NCBI RefSeq assembly: GCF_037095755.1
Contig: NZ_JBAWKJ010000003.1
Location: 434,001 to 498,000, forward strand
Reading direction: 5' to 3'
Length of the DNA: 64,000 bases
Source: Sphingopyxis sp. CCNWLW2
GTDB lineage: Bacteria > Pseudomonadota > Alphaproteobacteria > Sphingomonadales > Sphingomonadaceae
Shown: positions 16,551 to 25,942 of the stretch, in pieces
Layout of the letters: every line of letters begins with the position of its first letter
Position numbering within the stretch: the stretch's first letter is position 1
Notes under the pieces: model-generated
The model's database searches: none
Told to the model about the DNA's origin: nothing
Seen by the model: the letters and a program-made list of their open reading frames with translations, nothing else
Made by a program: the position numbers and the translations under genes

Positions 16551-19500
16551 GTGAAGTTTCCGCATGAATTTAAGACCGTTTCCGCGCGCCGGTCGCGCGC
16601 TCGTTCGCTTGCCGCTGCGCTGGCATGGAGCAGCGCTGCCGCGGCGCTCGCGGTGGCAGTCGCCGCACCGGCGCACGCACAGGTTTCGGGCGCTTCGCTG
16701 CGCGGAACGGTAAAGGCCGAGGGCGGCGTGTCCGAAGTCACCGCCGTCAACGTCAAAACCGGCCTGACGCGGACCTCGACGGTCAGCGCAAGCGGCGGTT
16801 ACAGCTTCTCCTCCCTGCCCGTGGGCACCTATCGTCTCGAACTGACGACCCCGCAGGGCAAGCGCCAGACCGACGAATTTGCGCTCAATGTCGCGCAGAA
16901 CGCGGTACTCGATTTCGACTTTTCGCAGCCCGATATCGCCGAAGGCGGCGACGATGCGATCATCGTGACGGGCAGCCGCCTCCGCTCGATGGAGGGCGGC
17001 GAAGTCGGCAGCAATATCTCGCAGCGACTGATCGAAGTGCTGCCGCAGAACAACCGCAACTTCCTCGCCTTTGCGGACCTTGCCCCGGGCGTCCAGTTCC
17101 TCACCAACAGTGCGGGCCAGACGAGCCTGCGCGGCGGCGCGCAGGGCGCCAACGCGATCAACGTCTTCATCGATGGCATCGGGCAGAAGGATTATGTGCT
17201 GAAGGGCGGCATCAGCGGCCAGGATTCGACGCAAGGCAACCCGTTCCCGCAGCTCGCGATCGGCGAATATCGCGTTATTTCATCGAACTATAAGGCCGAA
17301 TTCGACCAGGTCAGCTCGGTCGCGATCACCGCGGTGACCAAATCGGGCACCAATGAATTTCATGGCGAAGGCTTTTTCGACTTTACCAACCAGAGTCTCC
17401 GCGATCGCTTGCCGCGCGAGAATTTCCCGACCCATATTCCCAAGGTCCGCACCAAGGACATGCAATTCGGCGGCGCGCTCGGCGGCCCGATCGTCAAGGA
17501 CGTCCTCCACTTCTTCGTGACCTATGAAGGCAAGCGCCGCGTCGAGCCGCGCGAGGTCAGGCCCGGTCTCGACCTGCCGGTCAGCTTTTTCCCCGACAAA
17601 TATCAAGGGGCTTTCGGCGCGCGGACCTCGTCGTTCAACGAGGATCTCTATTTCGGCAAGATCAACTTCACCCCTACGTCGAACGATCTGTTCGAGTTTT
17701 CGCTGAAATATCGCGATGAAAGCGGCGAAGAACTCAACAATGGCTTCAACGCTGCCGAGACGGCAACAATTACGAAGGTCAAGGAATGGCGCGGTCTTGC
17801 GCGCTGGGAGCACACCGCCGACACCTGGGTCAATGACTTCAAGGTGGCCTACGAAGATGTGACCTGGGGGCCGAAGCCGGTCAATTTCGGCAATGTCTCG
17901 CTGTTCAATGCTGTTTTGCCGGCGATCCCTCCGGCAACGGGAACACGGCGCGGCGACATCTTGCGCATCGGCGCGGGCAGCAATTTCCAGGACAAGGGGC
18001 AGAAGGGCTGGCAGGTCTCGAACGACTTCACCTGGACGGGCCTCGACAGCCACACGTTCAAGGTCGGCGTGAAGGCGAAATGGATCGAACTCAACGCCAA
18101 CACGCAGAATCTGAACCCGCTTTTCACCTATAATGCGACCTTTGCCCCGGCGGGCACCCCGCCCGGCACGTTCAACGACACCATCCCTTACCGGATGACG
18201 TTCAACGCCCCCGTGAACGGCGGCGATCCGAACATCACGTCGAAGAATTTCCAGTTCGGCATCTATGCGCAGGACGATTGGGAAATCGATGATCGCCTGA
18301 CGCTCAATATCGGCCTGCGCTGGGATTATGAGCGGACGCCGGCGTTCCTGAACTATCAGCACGATCCCGCGATCGCGGAGTTCGTCGCCGGTCGCGCGGG
18401 ATACACCAACCCGAACGGGACGGTCACGCCGCCGTACGCGAACCTCGCAAACGCCAATTACGACATCGACGACTATATCTCGACCGGCAACGAACGAAAG
18501 GCATTCAAGGGGGCGTGGCAGCCGCGCCTCGGCTTCACCTATGCGCTCGACGACGAAAAGCGGTTCGCGATTTTCGGTGGCTATGGCCGTTCCTATGACC
18601 GCACGCAGTTCGATTTCATCCAGCAGGAACTGGCGCAGGGTTTGTTCGCCGGTCGCACGTTCAACTTCAACAACGGCGACGCTTCCAACCCCTGCACGCC
18701 CAGCGCGACCTGTATCCCCTGGAATCCGGTCTATCTGACGCCGGAAGGCCGCTCAGCGCTGGTTGCCGGCCTCGCGCCGGGCGCCGGGCGCGAACTGCGC
18801 TTTATCAAGAATGACCTGAAGACGCCCTATTCGGACCAGTTCAGTCTGGGCGTTCGCGGCCGGTTCAACCTGCTCGATCTCGAAGCCGGCTACTCCTATG
18901 TCGAGAGCCACGACGGCTTTGCCTATGTGCTGGGTAACCGCAAGCCCGACGGGTCGTTCTTTGTCATCAACGCCCAGACAGGCCGCCCCGATTCGCCGTT
19001 CAGCACCGGCCCTGCGCCCTTCGGCAGCATCATCCTCGGCACCAACGGGATCGAAACGCGCGCCAATACGGCCTATTTCAAGCTGACCAAGCGCTACACC
19101 GAATTTTCGCCGTGGAGCCTCGACGCGACCTACACCTTCACCGATGCCGAGGAAAACCGGCAGCTCGGCGAAGTGTTCGCGCTCGATTTCCCGGGGATCG
19201 AGGAATATCCCTTCATCACAGCGACGGGGACGCGCAAGCATCGCTTCGTGATGGCGGGATCGGTCGACATGCCGATGGGTTTCACCCTGTCGGGCAAGCT
19301 CCAGATCGCATCGCCCAAATATCTGGCCGAACTGGTGAGCACCGCCGCTACGGGTACGACGCCGCCGACCCGCACCGTCACGTCGATCGAGACCGAGGGC
19401 AACGGCGATCGCTGGGGCTATCGCCAGATGGACCTGTCGATCACCAAATATGTCCCGCTGCGCTTCCTGACCGAGGAATCGCGACTGCGCTTCCGCGTCG

Positions 19501-19631
19501 ACATCATCAACCTGTTCAACGATCGCAACTATGGCGGCTTCAGCGCCGCGACCGGTCTGCGCAATCAGAACGATCTCAGCCTTGATGGTCCGCCGCGGAC
19601 GATTAAGCTATCGGCCGGCTTCCAATTCTGA
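16551..19631 (+). CDS. TonB-dependent receptor, Oar-like with carboxypeptidase-regulatory domain
   Basis: This 1026-aa outer-membrane transporter has a signal peptide ending AAPAHAQ, a CarboxypepD_reg-like domain (about 45-125, SGASLRGTVKAEGG), a TonB-box-like DDAIIVTGSR (about 140), a plug domain (about 150-280) and a large barrel ending in the outer-membrane signature LSAGFQF with terminal Phe. It should import an oligosaccharide across the outer membrane using TonB-ExbBD energy. The start is GTG, supported by GGAGG five bases upstream. Neighbouring glycoside hydrolases and the shared LacI-type operator suggest the ligand is a glucan fragment, which is inference. Confidence 0.93.
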   Translation: MKFPHEFKTVSARRSRARSLAAALAWSSAAAALAVAVAAPAHAQVSGASLRGTVKAEGGVSEVTAVNVKTGLTRTSTVSASGGYSFSSLPVGTYRLELTTPQGKRQTDEFALNVAQNAVLDFDFSQPDIAEGGDDAIIVTGSRLRSMEGGEVGSNISQRLIEVLPQNNRNFLAFADLAPGVQFLTNSAGQTSLRGGAQGANAINVFIDGIGQKDYVLKGGISGQDSTQGNPFPQLAIGEYRVISSNYKAEFDQVSSVAITAVTKSGTNEFHGEGFFDFTNQSLRDRLPRENFPTHIPKVRTKDMQFGGALGGPIVKDVLHFFVTYEGKRRVEPREVRPGLDLPVSFFPDKYQGAFGARTSSFNEDLYFGKINFTPTSNDLFEFSLKYRDESGEELNNGFNAAETATITKVKEWRGLARWEHTADTWVNDFKVAYEDVTWGPKPVNFGNVSLFNAVLPAIPPATGTRRGDILRIGAGSNFQDKGQKGWQVSNDFTWTGLDSHTFKVGVKAKWIELNANTQNLNPLFTYNATFAPAGTPPGTFNDTIPYRMTFNAPVNGGDPNITSKNFQFGIYAQDDWEIDDRLTLNIGLRWDYERTPAFLNYQHDPAIAEFVAGRAGYTNPNGTVTPPYANLANANYDIDDYISTGNERKAFKGAWQPRLGFTYALDDEKRFAIFGGYGRSYDRTQFDFIQQELAQGLFAGRTFNFNNGDASNPCTPSATCIPWNPVYLTPEGRSALVAGLAPGAGRELRFIKNDLKTPYSDQFSLGVRGRFNLLDLEAGYSYVESHDGFAYVLGNRKPDGSFFVINAQTGRPDSPFSTGPAPFGSIILGTNGIETRANTAYFKLTKRYTEFSPWSLDATYTFTDAEENRQLGEVFALDFPGIEEYPFITATGTRKHRFVMAGSVDMPMGFTLSGKLQIASPKYLAELVSTAATGTTPPTRTVTSIETEGNGDRWGYRQMDLSITKYVPLRFLTEESRLRFRVDIINLFNDRNYGGFSAATGLRNQNDLSLDGPPRTIKLSAGFQF

Positions 19632-19640
19632 CCGGCTGAC

Positions 19641-19689
19641 AGGCGCCCGGTCCGCACCCCCTCCCGCGGGCCGGGCGCCTCACTTTTTT
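19641..19689 (+). terminator. Rho-independent terminator after TonB receptor
   Basis: AGGCGCCCGG (19641-19650) pairs perfectly with CCGGGCGCCT (19671-19680), and a run of six T residues follows. It should end or attenuate the receptor transcript just before the GH144 gene, giving the two genes different mRNA levels. Confidence 0.85.
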
Positions 19690-19699
19690 GGAGTATCGC

Positions 19700-21202
19700 A
19701 TGTCGTTTCGTATCGGGGCATCGCTCCTGCCCCTGGTCGCGCTGACCGCGGCATGCACCGCCACTCCGGGGCCGTCGGCCGTCGCACCAGTCGCAACATC
19801 GGTCGCGAAATTGCCGCCGCTCACCGAGGCGGCCTTTTCCGAAGAATTGACCGAGCGGACCTTCCGCTATTTCTGGGACACCACGGACACCGAGCGGTGC
19901 CTCGCGCCCGATCGCTGGCCGAGCAATCCCTTCTCGTCGATCGCGGCGACGGGTTTCGCGCTGACCGCATACGGCATCGGCGCCGAGCGCGGCTATGTGA
20001 CGCGCGCCGAAGCGGCAGTGCGCACGCGCGATTGCCTGCGTTTCTACTGGACCGCACCGCAGGGCGCCGAAGCGGCGGGCAACACCGGCTACAAGGGCTT
20101 CTTCTATCACTTCCTGAAGAATGACGACGGCACGCGCCACAAGACGACCGAATTGTCGACCGTCGACACCAGCCTGTTCCTCGGCGGCGCGCTGTTCGCG
20201 CAAAGCTATTACGACGGGAACGATCCGGTCGAGGCCGAAATCCGCGACCTTGCCGAGAAAATCTACACCCGCGTCGACTGGCGCTGGGCCCAGCGCAACA
20301 CGACGGGCACCGAGGCAAAGAATCTCGCCAATTCGCATGCAATCACGATGGGCTGGAAACCGGAAAAGGGCTTCGAGACGCACGATTGGGTCGGCTATAA
20401 CGAGGGAATGCTCGTCTACGTCCTCGCGCTCGGATCGCCAACGCACCCGGTCGGCAAGGACGCGTGGGACAAGGGCTGGGCGGCCGAACTCGAAAAGGAC
20501 TGGGGCAGCTATTACGGGCAGCAGCATCTGCAGTTCGAGCCTTTGTTCGGGCACCAGTACAGCCATGTCTGGGTCGACTTCCGCGGCATCCGCGACGATT
20601 TCATGCGCGGCAAGGGTATCGATTATTTCGAGAACAGCCGCCGCGCGACCTTGTCGCAGCGCGCCTATGGCGCCGACAATCCGAACAAATGGGCGGGCTA
20701 CAGCGCCGATATCTGGGGCTGGACCGCGTCGGACGGACCGGGATATTCGAAGGATAAATATAGCGTCGGCGGAACGCCGCGCTTCTTCAACGGCTATATG
20801 GCACGCGGCGTCAGCGCGATCCGCGTCGTCGACGACGGGACGGTCGTCCCGACCGCAGCGGGCGGCTCGGTCGCCTTCGCGCCCGAGGTGGCAATCCCCG
20901 CGCTGATGGCGATGCGCACGCAATATGGCGCGCGCCTTTACACGCGTTACGGCTTCAAGGACGCGTTCAACCCCAGCTTTACCTTCGCCGATCCGAATAT
21001 GCGCAGCGGCGCGGTCGATCCGGTCCACGGCTGGGTCGCGAACGACTATCTTGGCATCGACCAGGGACCAATCCTCGCAATGATGGAAAATCATCGCAGC
21101 GGCTTCGTGTGGAAGGTGATGCGGGGGAACCCGCATATCGTCCGCGGGCTCCAGCGCATCGGCTTCACCGGCGGCTGGCTCGACAAGGCGAAAGCGGACT
21201 AG
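19700..21202 (+). CDS. GH144-type glucanase lipoprotein (glycoamylase-like fold, PF10091)
   Basis: The 500-aa protein has a lipoprotein signal (LPLVALTAAC, Cys about 19) and a long alpha/alpha-barrel domain. Family-like motifs include FRYFWDTTD, TVDTSLFLGGALFAQSYYD, FEPLFGHQYSHVWVDFRGI and AFNPSFTFADPNM. GH144 members characterised so far act on beta-1,2-glucan (sophoro-oligosaccharides). The start is ATG at 19700, with GGAG six bases upstream; a TTG four codons earlier is unlikely. It follows the TonB receptor, so it probably trims glucan at the outer membrane. Family membership is likely, but substrate specificity needs assay. Confidence 0.82.
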   Translation: MSFRIGASLLPLVALTAACTATPGPSAVAPVATSVAKLPPLTEAAFSEELTERTFRYFWDTTDTERCLAPDRWPSNPFSSIAATGFALTAYGIGAERGYVTRAEAAVRTRDCLRFYWTAPQGAEAAGNTGYKGFFYHFLKNDDGTRHKTTELSTVDTSLFLGGALFAQSYYDGNDPVEAEIRDLAEKIYTRVDWRWAQRNTTGTEAKNLANSHAITMGWKPEKGFETHDWVGYNEGMLVYVLALGSPTHPVGKDAWDKGWAAELEKDWGSYYGQQHLQFEPLFGHQYSHVWVDFRGIRDDFMRGKGIDYFENSRRATLSQRAYGADNPNKWAGYSADIWGWTASDGPGYSKDKYSVGGTPRFFNGYMARGVSAIRVVDDGTVVPTAAGGSVAFAPEVAIPALMAMRTQYGARLYTRYGFKDAFNPSFTFADPNMRSGAVDPVHGWVANDYLGIDQGPILAMMENHRSGFVWKVMRGNPHIVRGLQRIGFTGGWLDKAKAD

Positions 21203-21209
21203 GCTCGCT

Positions 21210-21239
21210 CCCTCATCCCGGCTTTCGTCGGGATGAGGG
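21210..21239. terminator. Bidirectional hairpin between convergent genes
   Basis: CCCTCATCCCG (21210-21220) pairs with CGGGATGAGGG (21229-21239) around an 8-base loop. It lies between the stops of the convergent GH144 and exo/endonuclease-fold genes. There is no T-run on either side, but an 11-bp perfect stem in this position is a likely terminator or 3' mRNA stabiliser. Confidence 0.6.
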
Positions 21240-21248
21240 GTAGCGGTT

Positions 21249-22115
21249 TCAGCAGCCCTTGCCGATGCACAAATCCGCGACCACCGGATAATGATCCGAC
21301 GGCAGCTTGCCGCCATTCTGGTCGGTCAGCGTCGCGTGGCGCAGCACCGTCACATCGTCGCTGACAAAGATATGGTCGATCGGGCTTGGGTCCATCTGCG
21401 CGATCTTGAAGCCGGTGAAGGTGCCGAGCGGGCCGTAATGCGGCGTGCGGCTGATGATGCGGCTGTCGCGGAGCGCGCCTTTGCCCGGCTCGACGATCGC
21501 GGCATAGGGATTGCTCGTCGCGGGGCTGTTGAAGTCGCCCAACAGCACAGCGGTTTCACCCGGCTTGCGCTGTCCGTCGATCCAGCGGCGGATCTGGCGG
21601 GCGCTTTCCTGCCGCGCGACTTCGCCGATATGGTCGAAATGGGTGTTCACGACGAGCAAATTACGCTTTGCGCTCTGGTCGTGCAGCCGCGCCCAGGTGG
21701 CGATCCGCGGCAGCGCGGCGTCCCAGCCCTTGCTCGGCGTATCGGGCGTCGGCGACAGCCAGAATGTCCCCGATCCGACGAGGGTAAAGCGATCGCGGCG
21801 GAAACCCAGCGGCGAATATTCGCCCTTTTCCTTGCCGTCGTCGCGCGCGACGCCGACGAATTGATAGCCGGGAAGGTCGGCCTCGACTGCCTGTTTCTGG
21901 TGCTGCAGCACCTCCTGCATCCCCACAAAATCGGGCGCCTGATAGGCGACGAGCGCGATCAGCGCGCTGCGCCGGTGTGGCCAGGCGTTGTCGCCGTCCG
22001 ACGCGAGATCGAGGCGAATATTGTACGTCATCGCCTCATAATGATCGGCGCGGTCTTTCGCGGCGGCGGGGAGGGCCAGCAGCGCGCCGACCGCGAGGAT
22101 CAGTATTTTTTTCAT
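21249..22115 (-). CDS. Secreted endonuclease/exonuclease/phosphatase-fold protein
   Basis: This 288-aa exported protein has a signal peptide (ILILAVGALLALPAAAKD) and the metal-dependent EEP fold. Motifs are MTYNIRLD (Asn), GMQEVLQHQ (catalytic Glu), NTHFDHIG, LLGDFNSPATSNPY (Asp-x-Asn) and PSDHYPVVADL (His). Small secreted EEP proteins next to glycoside hydrolases are common in sugar-use operons, and their substrates (sugar phosphates, phospholipids or DNA) are mostly unknown. The ATG overlaps the GH1 stop by four bases, making it the last gene of the LacI-regulated operon. Confidence 0.88.
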   Translation of the reverse strand: MKKILILAVGALLALPAAAKDRADHYEAMTYNIRLDLASDGDNAWPHRRSALIALVAYQAPDFVGMQEVLQHQKQAVEADLPGYQFVGVARDDGKEKGEYSPLGFRRDRFTLVGSGTFWLSPTPDTPSKGWDAALPRIATWARLHDQSAKRNLLVVNTHFDHIGEVARQESARQIRRWIDGQRKPGETAVLLGDFNSPATSNPYAAIVEPGKGALRDSRIISRTPHYGPLGTFTGFKIAQMDPSPIDHIFVSDDVTVLRHATLTDQNGGKLPSDHYPVVADLCIGKGC

Positions 22116-23458
22116 CCGAGGTTCCCTCCATTAGCGGCGATCACGCTGCTGTAGAAACGCGCGCTGCGCTTCGGCGTGCGGACCTGTGTTTCATAATCGA
22201 CATGCACGATGCCGAAGCGTTTCGAAAAGCCCAGCGACCATTCGAGATTGTCGAGCAGCGACCACGCCATATAGCCGCGCACATCGACGCCTCTTCTAAT
22301 CGCGTCGCCGATCGCCGAGATATGCGTGCGCAGATAATCGCAGCGCAGCGGATCGTCGATCCCATCGGGGCCGGCGGTCGGCGGGTCATAGAAGGCCGCG
22401 CCATTTTCGGTGATATAGACGGGGATATCGCCATAGGTGTCGCGGAACCAGACGAGCATGTCGGTGAGCGCGGGCGGATAGACTTCCCAATCGGTCGTCG
22501 TGTGCGTCGCGATCTGCTTCACCGGTGAGGCGCCGACGGGCCACTGGCTCGGGTCGGCCTTCACGACGTTGCGCGTGTAATAGTTGATGCCGATGAAATC
22601 GACCGGCTGGTTGATCGCTTTCAGATCTTCGGCGGACCATTCGGGCCATGCCTCGCCGAACACTTCGGCGAGTTCGGCAGGGTAAGAGCCTTTCAGCGCC
22701 GGATCGAGATATTGGCGGTTCATATAGGCATGCGCGCGTGCGGTTGCGGCGATATCCTCGGCGCTGTCGCTCGCCGGATATTTGGGCTCGATGTTGACGA
22801 CGAGGCCGATGTCGTGCGCGCCTTCGCTGCGATAGGCCTCTACCGCCGCGCCGTGCGCGCGCATCAGATTGTGGCTCGCGATCGGGGTCTCGAACAGGTT
22901 GCGATGCCCGGGGGCGAGCGCGCCGTGGAGATAGCCACCGTCGGTGATCACCCACGGTTCGTTGAGCGTCACCCATTTCTTTACGCGCCCGTCGAGGCGG
23001 CGGTACATCACCGAACCATAGTCGGCGAACCAGCCGGCGATATCGCGGTTGAGCCAGCCGCCCTTGTCGTCGAGCGCGGCGGGCAGGTCCCAATGGTGCA
23101 GCGTCAGCAACGGTTCGATGTCGTTCTTGAGCAATTCGTCGACCAGCCGCTCATAGAAATCCAGCCCCGGCTCGTTCACGCGCCCGACGCCCTCGGGCAG
23201 CACGCGGCCCCAGTTGACGCTGAAACGATAGGCTTTCAGCCCCAATTCCTTCATCAGCGCGACGTCGGCGGGCATGCGGTTATAATGGTCGCATGCGACA
23301 TCGCCGGTGTCGCCCTTGACCGCCATCAGCCGCGGATCGTGGCTGAACCGCTGCCAGATGCTCGCGCCCGCGCCGTCGGCGAGCGGCGATCCTTCGATCT
23401 GATAGGCGGCGGTCGCCGCGCCCCACAGGAAACCGTCGGGGAAGACACTCTTGCTCAT
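22112..23458 (-). CDS. Beta-glucosidase, GH1 family
   Basis: This is a 448-aa cytoplasmic beta-glucosidase with no signal peptide. The acid/base is E167 in TLNEPW and the nucleophile E351 in ITENGAA; the N-terminal FPDGFLWGAATAAYQIEG signature and C-terminal WSLLDNLEWSLGFSKRFG are intact. It should hydrolyse imported beta-linked disaccharides such as cellobiose, laminaribiose or sophorose to glucose. It overlaps the esterase and EEP genes by four bases on each side and lies downstream of ABC importer genes. Confidence 0.96.
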   Translation of the reverse strand: MSKSVFPDGFLWGAATAAYQIEGSPLADGAGASIWQRFSHDPRLMAVKGDTGDVACDHYNRMPADVALMKELGLKAYRFSVNWGRVLPEGVGRVNEPGLDFYERLVDELLKNDIEPLLTLHHWDLPAALDDKGGWLNRDIAGWFADYGSVMYRRLDGRVKKWVTLNEPWVITDGGYLHGALAPGHRNLFETPIASHNLMRAHGAAVEAYRSEGAHDIGLVVNIEPKYPASDSAEDIAATARAHAYMNRQYLDPALKGSYPAELAEVFGEAWPEWSAEDLKAINQPVDFIGINYYTRNVVKADPSQWPVGASPVKQIATHTTTDWEVYPPALTDMLVWFRDTYGDIPVYITENGAAFYDPPTAGPDGIDDPLRCDYLRTHISAIGDAIRRGVDVRGYMAWSLLDNLEWSLGFSKRFGIVHVDYETQVRTPKRSARFYSSVIAANGGNLG

Positions 23459-24210
23459 TTTTTGTCCTTGTTGGTGATCGTTGGGGAGGGGAGCTTTTGC
23501 TCAAGCAACCAGGCGTAGAGCGCCGGGTCGTCATAGGCGGGGTCCCAGGCGTTGTGGCCGAGGTCGGGATAGATGGTCAGGCGGATCTTGCGGCCGCCGC
23601 ACGCGCGGATCGCGCGCGCCATGGCGAAGCTGCCCTCGGGGATCACGACATCGTCGCGGTCGCCGTGAAACGCCCAGACGGGCAGGTCCATCAGGCGGCA
23701 CGCCTCACCCGGATTGCCGCGCCCGGCGACCGCTGCCACCGCGGCGAACCGCTTGGGCTCGGCAATCGCCCAGCGCCAGCTGGCATAGCCGCCGCGGCTG
23801 AGGCCGGTCAGGTAGATGCGTGCAGCATCGACGCGATAGGTCTTGGCGATATGGTCGACGAGCTTGTCGAGCTTGTCGATGTCCCAGTCCTGATCGGTGC
23901 CGAGCAACGGCGACACGGTGAGGAAGGGGAAGGCGGGATCGCGTTCAGCGATCTTCGGCGGACCATGGACCTTGACCTTCGCGACATCGTCGCCGCGCTC
24001 GCCCGAGCCGTGGAGGAAGATCAGCAGCGGATATGGCTTCGCGGTGTCGGTCAGATAGCCCTTCGGCACGAACAGCTGATAGGGATAATTGCCGGGCTCG
24101 ATCGGTCGCTGCGGCGTCTGCCCTTCGACCGCAGGCGGCGCCTTCGTTTTGGCATGGGCGGGAGAGGCGGCGAGGGCGAGGCCCAGCAGCGCCGCGGTCC
24201 AATGTCTCAT
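23455..24210 (-). CDS. Secreted alpha/beta hydrolase (esterase D/PHB-depolymerase-like)
   Basis: The protein (251 aa) has a signal peptide (WTAALLGLALAASPAHA) and an alpha/beta-hydrolase fold. Motifs are the oxyanion-side FLHGSGERGDD, nucleophile Ser in GLSRGGYASW, Asp in HGDRDDVV and His in LGHNAWDP. It resembles COG4099 predicted peptidase/esterases found in polysaccharide loci, so it may remove acyl groups from the glycan. ATG at 24210 has GAGGAA about six bases upstream and starts the signal peptide. ATG at 24237 overlaps the permease stop and is an alternative. Confidence 0.85.
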   Translation of the reverse strand: MRHWTAALLGLALAASPAHAKTKAPPAVEGQTPQRPIEPGNYPYQLFVPKGYLTDTAKPYPLLIFLHGSGERGDDVAKVKVHGPPKIAERDPAFPFLTVSPLLGTDQDWDIDKLDKLVDHIAKTYRVDAARIYLTGLSRGGYASWRWAIAEPKRFAAVAAVAGRGNPGEACRLMDLPVWAFHGDRDDVVIPEGSFAMARAIRACGGRKIRLTIYPDLGHNAWDPAYDDPALYAWLLEQKLPSPTITNKDKK

Positions 24211-24233
24211 TCGGGGTTCCTCGATTGAGCGCG

Positions 24234-25049
24234 TCATCCCTTCACGCTCCCGGTCAGAAGCCCGCTCAGATAATAGCGCTGGAGCGCGAGAAAGAGGATG
24301 AGAACGGGGAGGGTGGTGACGACCGCGCCGGCCATCATGGTCTCGTAATCCTGCACATTCTGCCGGCTGTTCACCGCGAGCGCGACGGGCAGCGTGACAA
24401 GATCCTGATCGGCGAGGATAATCAGCGGCCACATGAAATCGTTCCAGCTCGACAGGAAAACATAGACCGCAAGCGTGACGATGATCGGGGTCAGGATCGG
24501 CAGCACGATCCGGCGCAATATCTGTCCCTCGCTCGCGCCGTCGATGCGCGCCGCCTCAAGCATCTCGTCAGGTATCGACAGGCAATATTGGCGGACGAGG
24601 AAGATGCCGAAGATGCCCGCCAGCCACGGCACCAGCGCGCCCGCATAGCTATTGACCAGCCCCATCGCCTTCAGTTCGAGGAACAGCGGCAGCATCCCGA
24701 CCTGTCCAGGCACGACGAGCGCGGCGACGAGCATGCGGAAGATCGCGTCGCGCCCCTTGAAGCGCAGCTTGGCAAAGGCATAGCCCGCAGGGATGGTAAA
24801 GAGCAGCGCAAGGCTCGTCGCCAGCGTCGAGATCAGCACACTGTTGAGCAGGAAACGCCCGACCCCGAAGGTGCCGAACAGCAGGCGATAATTTTCGAGC
24901 GTGGGGTTCGCGGGCCACAGGGGCGGCGGGAATTGCGCCGCCTCGCCGCGCACCATGAAACTGACCGAGACCATCCACAGCAGCGGCGCGATCGTGACCA
25001 GCGCAACGAGCGCGGCGAACAGCGTAACGGACCAGCGACGCAGGCTCAT
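24234..25049 (-). CDS. Sugar ABC transporter permease (MalG/LacG-like)
   Basis: This 271-aa inner-membrane permease has about six segments and the EAA loop EAARIDGASEGQILRRIVLP, typical of the carbohydrate uptake-1 MalG group. ATG at 25049 overlaps the first permease gene's stop by four bases; the longer frame is shadow sequence. It pairs with the adjacent permease, lipoprotein binding protein and MalK/UgpC-type ATPase to import an oligosaccharide. Confidence 0.94.
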   Translation of the reverse strand: MSLRRWSVTLFAALVALVTIAPLLWMVSVSFMVRGEAAQFPPPLWPANPTLENYRLLFGTFGVGRFLLNSVLISTLATSLALLFTIPAGYAFAKLRFKGRDAIFRMLVAALVVPGQVGMLPLFLELKAMGLVNSYAGALVPWLAGIFGIFLVRQYCLSIPDEMLEAARIDGASEGQILRRIVLPILTPIIVTLAVYVFLSSWNDFMWPLIILADQDLVTLPVALAVNSRQNVQDYETMMAGAVVTTLPVLILFLALQRYYLSGLLTGSVKG

Positions 25050-25942
25050 ATCGCGCCACTCCGCTTGGCGAGCCTGAGTTGCACGAGCGTAACCGCGAGG
25101 ATGCAGAGGAAGAGGAGGAAGGCGACCGCCGCGCCCGAGCCGAGATTCCACCATTTGAACCCCTCCTCATACATGAAATAGAGGATGGTGACGGTCGACT
25201 GGGCGGGGCCGCCCTGCGTCATCACATAGGGTTCCGCGAACAGCTGGAACATGCCCGCGACGGTCAGCACCGAGACGAGCAGCACCGTCGGGGCGATCGC
25301 GGGCAGGGTGACGTGGCGCAGCCGCGTGAACCAGCCCGCGCCGTCGATCCGCGCCGCCTCGTCGAGCTCGCGCGGCACCATCTGCAGCGCGGCGAGGAAG
25401 ATGATCATATTATAGCCGAAGGTCTTCCACCCGACGAAGATCAGGATCGCGGGCAGCGACGCATGCGGATCGCCGAGCCAGTCGATTGGCGGTACGCCGA
25501 AGAAGGAGAGCAGATAGTTGATCAGGCCGTAGCGCGTGTGGAGCAAGTAGCGCCACACCACCGCGGTCGCGACGAGCGTGGTCACATAGGGTGCGAAGAG
25601 CGCGACGCGCCACACGGGACGCCATTTCAGCCAGCGCGAATTGACGAGCATCGCCGCGAACAACGACAGCGCGACGATGAAGGGCGTGCCGGCCGCGACG
25701 AACAGCAAGGTGTTCGTCATCGCTTTCCAGAACAGCGGATTTTCGATCAGGCGCGCGTAGTTGGCGAGCCCGACGAAGCGGAGGTTTCCGATGTCGGCGA
25801 GCGCATAGATGTCGAAATCGGTGAAGCTCAGGAACAGCGACGCGATCGCAGGCAGGACGAAGAAGAGGATGATCGCGGCGAGCGCGGGCGACGACATCGC
25901 CCAGCCCGCGCGCGCTTCGCTCGCTCGTCCGGCCGCGCTCAC
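25046..25942 (-). CDS. Sugar ABC transporter permease (MalF/UgpA-like)
   Basis: This is a 298-aa inner-membrane permease with about six segments and the EAA motif DEAARIDGAGWFTRLRHVTLP. GTG at 25942 overlaps the binding-protein stop by four bases (GTGA). It belongs to the UgpA/MalF group and forms the heterodimer channel with the downstream permease. Confidence 0.93.
   Translation of the reverse strand: MSAAGRASEARAGWAMSSPALAAIILFFVLPAIASLFLSFTDFDIYALADIGNLRFVGLANYARLIENPLFWKAMTNTLLFVAAGTPFIVALSLFAAMLVNSRWLKWRPVWRVALFAPYVTTLVATAVVWRYLLHTRYGLINYLLSFFGVPPIDWLGDPHASLPAILIFVGWKTFGYNMIIFLAALQMVPRELDEAARIDGAGWFTRLRHVTLPAIAPTVLLVSVLTVAGMFQLFAEPYVMTQGGPAQSTVTILYFMYEEGFKWWNLGSGAAVAFLLFLCILAVTLVQLRLAKRSGAI

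Noticed and set aside
16551..19631. SusD-like partner for the TonB receptor
   Set aside because: No SusD-type lipoprotein is seen; the following lipoprotein is a GH144-like hydrolase.
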